Positions 61,096 to 64,000 of a DNA stretch of 64,000 nt are shown in pieces. The translations under genes and the position numbers were made by a program. A model generated the notes under the pieces. The model saw only the letters and a list, made by a program, of their open reading frames with translations, did no database searches and was not told where the DNA came from. Every line of letters begins with the position of its first letter. Positions within the stretch are counted from its first letter, which is position 1. This DNA is from Thermohalobaculum sp039816045 (GTDB lineage Bacteria; Pseudomonadota; Alphaproteobacteria; Rhodobacterales; Rhodobacteraceae): contig JBCBYB010000002.1 of NCBI GenBank assembly GCA_039816045.1, forward strand, positions 62,001 to 126,000. Direction: 5' to 3'.

Positions 61096-62129
61096 GAGTT
61101 CATCCGTTCTGGGATGGGGGCGGGGGCGGTCTCGGGCCCGAGCGCCTGCCAGACCGCGAGCGCCTGAGCGGTTTCGGCCACATCGTGGACCCGCAGGATC
61201 TGGGCGCCTTGGGCGACGCCAGCGAGGCAGGCGGCGAGCGATCCGGCAACCCGGTCCGCAGCCGTGGCGACCCCAGAGAGCGTGCCAATGAAGCGCTTGC
61301 GCGAGACGCCGAGGAGAAGCGGGCAGCCGAGCCCCTGGAACAGCGAAAGGTCGCGCAAAAGCGCAAGATTATGCGCCATCGTCTTGCCGAACCCGATACC
61401 CGGATCGATCATAAGCCTCTCTCTCGCCACGCCGGCCCGTTCTGCCGCCGTGACGCGGTCTGCCAGGAAATCGTAAACATCGAGTAGGACGTCGCCGTAG
61501 TGCGGGTCCTTCTGCATCGTCTGCGGATCCCCCTGGGCGTGCATGAGGCACACCACTTCGGCCTCGCGCGCGACCGCGGGGCTCTCCGGGTCATGGGTCA
61601 AGGCCGACACATCGTTGAAAAGCCGGGCGCCTGCGGCAAGCGCCGCCCGGGCGACGCCGGCCTTCCGCGTATCGATGGAGATCGGCACGGCACAGCCTGC
61701 GGCCAGGATGCCCTCGATCACGGGCAGGACGCGCTCCATCTCCGCGTCCTCGGGCACGGGCGTCGCACCCGGCCGGGTCGACTCGCCGCCGATGTCGAGA
61801 ACGTCCGCCCCCGCCTCGGCCAACGCGAGCGCATGGGCGATCGCCGCCTCGGGCGCGTTGTGGTGTCCGCCATCCGAGAAGCTGTCGGGCGTCACATTCA
61901 CCACGCCCATGATCCGTGGCCGATCGAAGGTCATCCCGAGAAGCCGAGCGCGTGGCGTGATGATACGGGCGATGGATTGCGCAACATCCGGATAGAGCGC
62001 GGCGGCAGCCTGGGCGGGCAGGATCTCAGGCGCGCGACCACGGCGCAGCACCGCAACCTCCAGGAACCCGAGCCACGGGACGCCGAGGGGACGGGCCCCC
62101 TGTCGGTCCGCCCCACAGGGAATGGGCAT
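61092..62129 (-). CDS. folP: Dihydropteroate synthase
   Basis: The protein has an extra N-terminal stretch of about 90 residues before the catalytic barrel, common in this group. The barrel shows GVVNVTPDSFSDGG, DIGGESTRPGA, NDVSALTHDPE and LLGVSRKRFIG. It joins p-aminobenzoate to the pterin in folate synthesis and is the sulfonamide target. I choose ATG 62129, which has AGGAAG ahead; ATG 62150 is possible. Confidence 0.93.
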   Translation of the reverse strand: MPIPCGADRQGARPLGVPWLGFLEVAVLRRGRAPEILPAQAAAALYPDVAQSIARIITPRARLLGMTFDRPRIMGVVNVTPDSFSDGGHHNAPEAAIAHALALAEAGADVLDIGGESTRPGATPVPEDAEMERVLPVIEGILAAGCAVPISIDTRKAGVARAALAAGARLFNDVSALTHDPESPAVAREAEVVCLMHAQGDPQTMQKDPHYGDVLLDVYDFLADRVTAAERAGVARERLMIDPGIGFGKTMAHNLALLRDLSLFQGLGCPLLLGVSRKRFIGTLSGVATAADRVAGSLAACLAGVAQGAQILRVHDVAETAQALAVWQALGPETAPAPIPERMNS

Positions 62130-62189
62130 GGCATAGGCTTCCTGCGGCATTGCGCCGAGATACCGTGACCGGAGGGGCGCTGCAATGGC

Positions 62190-62220
62190 ATTATAACACA
62201 CTTGCTTTTTGGATTATAAT
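62190..62220 (+). promoter_or_regulatory. AT-rich repeat upstream of the DUF2849 gene
   Basis: ATTATAA at 62190-62196 and ATTATAAT at 62213-62220 are repeated 23 bp apart in a strongly AT-rich patch about 130-160 bp before the start at 62352. This could be a promoter with a paired operator. The gap 62130-62351 holds no gene. Confidence 0.3.
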
Positions 62221-62351
62221 TTCTTACCTTACTCCTAGATGTATTTTCTTGATTTCCACATATCAGACGCCTAGTTCTGACACACGCGGCACGCGCCGAA
62301 TGGACAATCCACGCCCTCTCGCGGCGACAAGCACCTGATCGGAGACAGGCG

Positions 62352-62663
62352 ATGACCAAAGCCTTCAAACCGCAGATCCTCACGGCCAACGACCTGATCG
62401 AGGGCGACAGCGTGTTCTTCGCGACCGGCGGCTGGAGCCGGGACGTCGCTGAAGCCCGCGTGGCGACCACCCCGGAGGAGGTCACCCTGCTCGAGGAAGC
62501 CGGACGGCTCGAGGAGGTCGAGAACCGCGTCGTCGGCGCCTATCTGGTGGCCGTGAGCCTCGAGACCGGCGCGCCTGTGCCCGTGCTGCGGCGCGAGCAG
62601 ATCCGCGCGGACCGCGCACCGACCTTCGCCTATGCCCCGGCCGAGGTTGCCCGCGCGGCCTGA
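62352..62663 (+). CDS. DUF2849 protein preceding sulfite reductase
   Basis: The 103-residue protein has the DUF2849 form, ILTANDLIEGDSVFF followed by GGWSRDVAEARVATTPEEV and an alanine-rich end. The gene almost always sits ahead of a nitrite/sulfite reductase in alphaproteobacteria and may aid its maturation or assimilation regulation; that is inference from context. GGAGACAGGCG precedes the ATG. Confidence 0.85.
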   Translation: MTKAFKPQILTANDLIEGDSVFFATGGWSRDVAEARVATTPEEVTLLEEAGRLEEVENRVVGAYLVAVSLETGAPVPVLRREQIRADRAPTFAYAPAEVARAA

Positions 62664-62686
62664 ACAGGCCCTGGGAGGAGAGCGCG

Positions 62687-64000
62687 ATGTATCGCTATGA
62701 CGAGTTCGACCAGCGTTTCGTGTCGGAACGCACGGCCCAGTTCCGCGCACAGGTGCAGCGCCGCCTGAAGGGCGAACTAACCGAGGCGGAGTTCAAGCCG
62801 CTCCGCCTGATGAACGGTCTCTACTTGCAGTTGCATGCATATATGCTGCGGGTGGCGATCCCTTACGGCACGCTCGGCGGTCGCCAGATGCGCATGTTGG
62901 CGGAGATTGCTGAGCGCTGGGACCGGGGCTATGGCCACTTCACCACGCGCCAGAACATCCAGTTCAACTGGCCGAAGCTGAGCGACGTGCCGGATATCCT
63001 GGATGCGCTGGCCTCGGTCGAGATGCATGCGATCCAGACCTCCGGCAACTGCATCCGCAACGTGACCTCCGATCCGTTCTCGGGCGCGGCCCCGGACGAG
63101 ATCGAGGACCCGCGGATCACCGCGGAGCTTCTGCGGCAATGGTCGAGCCTGCACCCCGAGTTCACCTTCCTCGGGCGCAAGTTCAAGATCGCGGTGACCG
63201 GCTCCGAGACCGACCGCGCCGCCATCAAGGTGCACGATATCGGCCTCCAGATCGTCCGACAGGATGGCGAGGTGGGCTACCGCGTGCTGGTCGGTGGCGG
63301 GCTCGGCCGCTCGCCGTTTATCGCCAAGGAGCTGCGGGCCTTCCTGCCCAAGGCCGATCTGCTGCCCTATCTCGAGGCCGCGCTCAGGGTCTACAACCTG
63401 CACGGACGGCGGGACAACAAGTACAAGGCGCGGATCAAGATCCTGGTGCATGAGCTGGGGATCGATGCCTACCGCGATCAGGTGGAGGCGGAGTTCGCCC
63501 GCATGGACCGGGACGCAGTGACGGCCCCTTCCGAGGAGATCGCCCGCATCGCCGCCTATTTCGCGCCGCCTGTCCTGCCCGAGCGCACGGATGCCGAGGA
63601 AACCGCCCGCATGGCCAAGGCGGAGCCTGCCTTTGCCGCCTGGCTTGATCAGAACACCGCCCCCCACCGCACGCCGGGCTATCGCGGGGTCACGATTTCG
63701 CTGAAACCCATCGGCGGAGCTCCCGGCGATGCGACCGCCGAGCAGATGCGCATCATGGCCGATGTGGCCGAGCGGTTCTCGCAGGACGAGATGCGCGTCA
63801 CGCATGAGCAGAACGTCGTGCTCCCCCATGTGGCGGAGGGCGATCTCTACCGCGTGTGGCGGGCGCTGGCCGGCGCGGGTCTCGACACGGCGAACAAAGG
63901 GCTTGTGACCGACATCATCGCCTGCCCGGGGCTCGACTATTGCGCGCTGGCGACGGCCCGGTCGATCCCCGTGGCGCAGGACATCGCCAAGCGCTTTGCT
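62687..64000 (+). CDS. Nitrite/sulfite reductase, hemoprotein, 5-prime part
   Basis: The first 438 residues are present and the gene is cut by the window end. It has two ferredoxin-like repeats (GHFTTRQNIQFNWPKLSDVP; the second begins TPGYRGVTISLKPIGG), the siroheme-region NCIRNVTSDPFSG, and the first pair of cluster Cys (ACPGLDYC). It reduces sulfite to sulfide with ferredoxin or NADPH, in cysteine synthesis. ATG 62687 follows GGGAGGAGAG and lies 23 bp after DUF2849. Whether it reduces sulfite or nitrite needs the missing part. Confidence 0.9.
   Translation, partial: MYRYDEFDQRFVSERTAQFRAQVQRRLKGELTEAEFKPLRLMNGLYLQLHAYMLRVAIPYGTLGGRQMRMLAEIAERWDRGYGHFTTRQNIQFNWPKLSDVPDILDALASVEMHAIQTSGNCIRNVTSDPFSGAAPDEIEDPRITAELLRQWSSLHPEFTFLGRKFKIAVTGSETDRAAIKVHDIGLQIVRQDGEVGYRVLVGGGLGRSPFIAKELRAFLPKADLLPYLEAALRVYNLHGRRDNKYKARIKILVHELGIDAYRDQVEAEFARMDRDAVTAPSEEIARIAAYFAPPVLPERTDAEETARMAKAEPAFAAWLDQNTAPHRTPGYRGVTISLKPIGGAPGDATAEQMRIMADVAERFSQDEMRVTHEQNVVLPHVAEGDLYRVWRALAGAGLDTANKGLVTDIIACPGLDYCALATARSIPVAQDIAKRFA

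Overview
The window is a contiguous piece of a high-GC alphaproteobacterial chromosome, most likely a Rhodobacterales/Rhodobacteraceae-type organism. The evidence is gene content and order: a chvI-chvG-hprK-rapZ-EIIA(Man)-HPr block divergent from pckA, a hisS-hisZ-hisG operon with short-form HisG, a methylsuccinyl-CoA dehydrogenase of the ethylmalonyl-CoA pathway, PhaR, a DUF2849-nitrite/sulfite reductase pair, and several small families typical of this group. No species can be named from the sequence alone.

Layout. 1-3.4 kb: end of an M20 amidohydrolase, a small DUF465 protein, a class I glutamine amidotransferase, PhaR, a degenerate EAL protein and Tag. 3.4-10.6 kb: the nitrogen-type PTS / ChvG-ChvI regulatory block facing pckA. 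10.6-19 kb: a hypothetical gene, gamma-glutamyltransferase, mcd, small proteins, a phosphohexomutase, kdsA and a TerB protein. 19-27.7 kb: a sugar-nucleotide epimerase and a ten-gene minus-strand Mrp/Mbh-like cation/proton antiporter operon with three MrpD/NuoL-type subunits. 27.8-33 kb: a uracil-DNA glycosylase family protein, lipases, an agmatinase-family enzyme, an ankyrin protein and argG. 33.3-36.5 kb: a lower-GC accessory patch with a membrane-anchored Mrr-like protein, a DUF4261 protein and a VOC protein. 36.4-38.5 kb: chromate transporter, rhodanese and YggT. 38.6-41.1 kb: a decayed mobile-element patch between tRNA-Ala and tRNA-Thr, with a serine-recombinase tail reading into the tRNA and a broken IS3-type element. 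41.2-49.5 kb: a lipoprotein, the his genes, an unusual low-GC trio of small proteins, an FkbM methyltransferase, YqeY and carA. 49.6-58.8 kb: a MshEN-glycosyltransferase, a metallo-beta-lactamase-fold protein, rimO, a GNAT, a DUF3833 lipoprotein, an LCAT-like lipase and 3-oxoacid CoA-transferase. 59.3-64 kb: glmM-folP with two tiny downstream genes, then DUF2849 and the start of the sulfite/nitrite reductase, which is cut by the window end.

How the genes work together. HprK, HPr, EIIA, RapZ and ChvG/ChvI form a carbon/nitrogen and envelope-stress signalling unit placed opposite PEP carboxykinase, the gluconeogenic step. PhaR, Mcd and the CoA-transferase all bear on polyhydroxybutyrate and C2 (acetyl-CoA) metabolism. 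GlmM, KdsA, the phosphohexomutase, the epimerase, FkbM and the glycosyltransferase serve envelope polysaccharides.

The most unusual features are: the antiporter operon, whose order matches the archaeal Mbh antiporter module and whose last MrpD-like subunit has lost a key membrane lysine; a TATCGC-rich repeat seen both between genes and inside carA; short related insertions within the broken IS element; three back-to-back hairpins after the metallo-beta-lactamase gene; and the low-GC gene groups at 33.3 and 45.5 kb.
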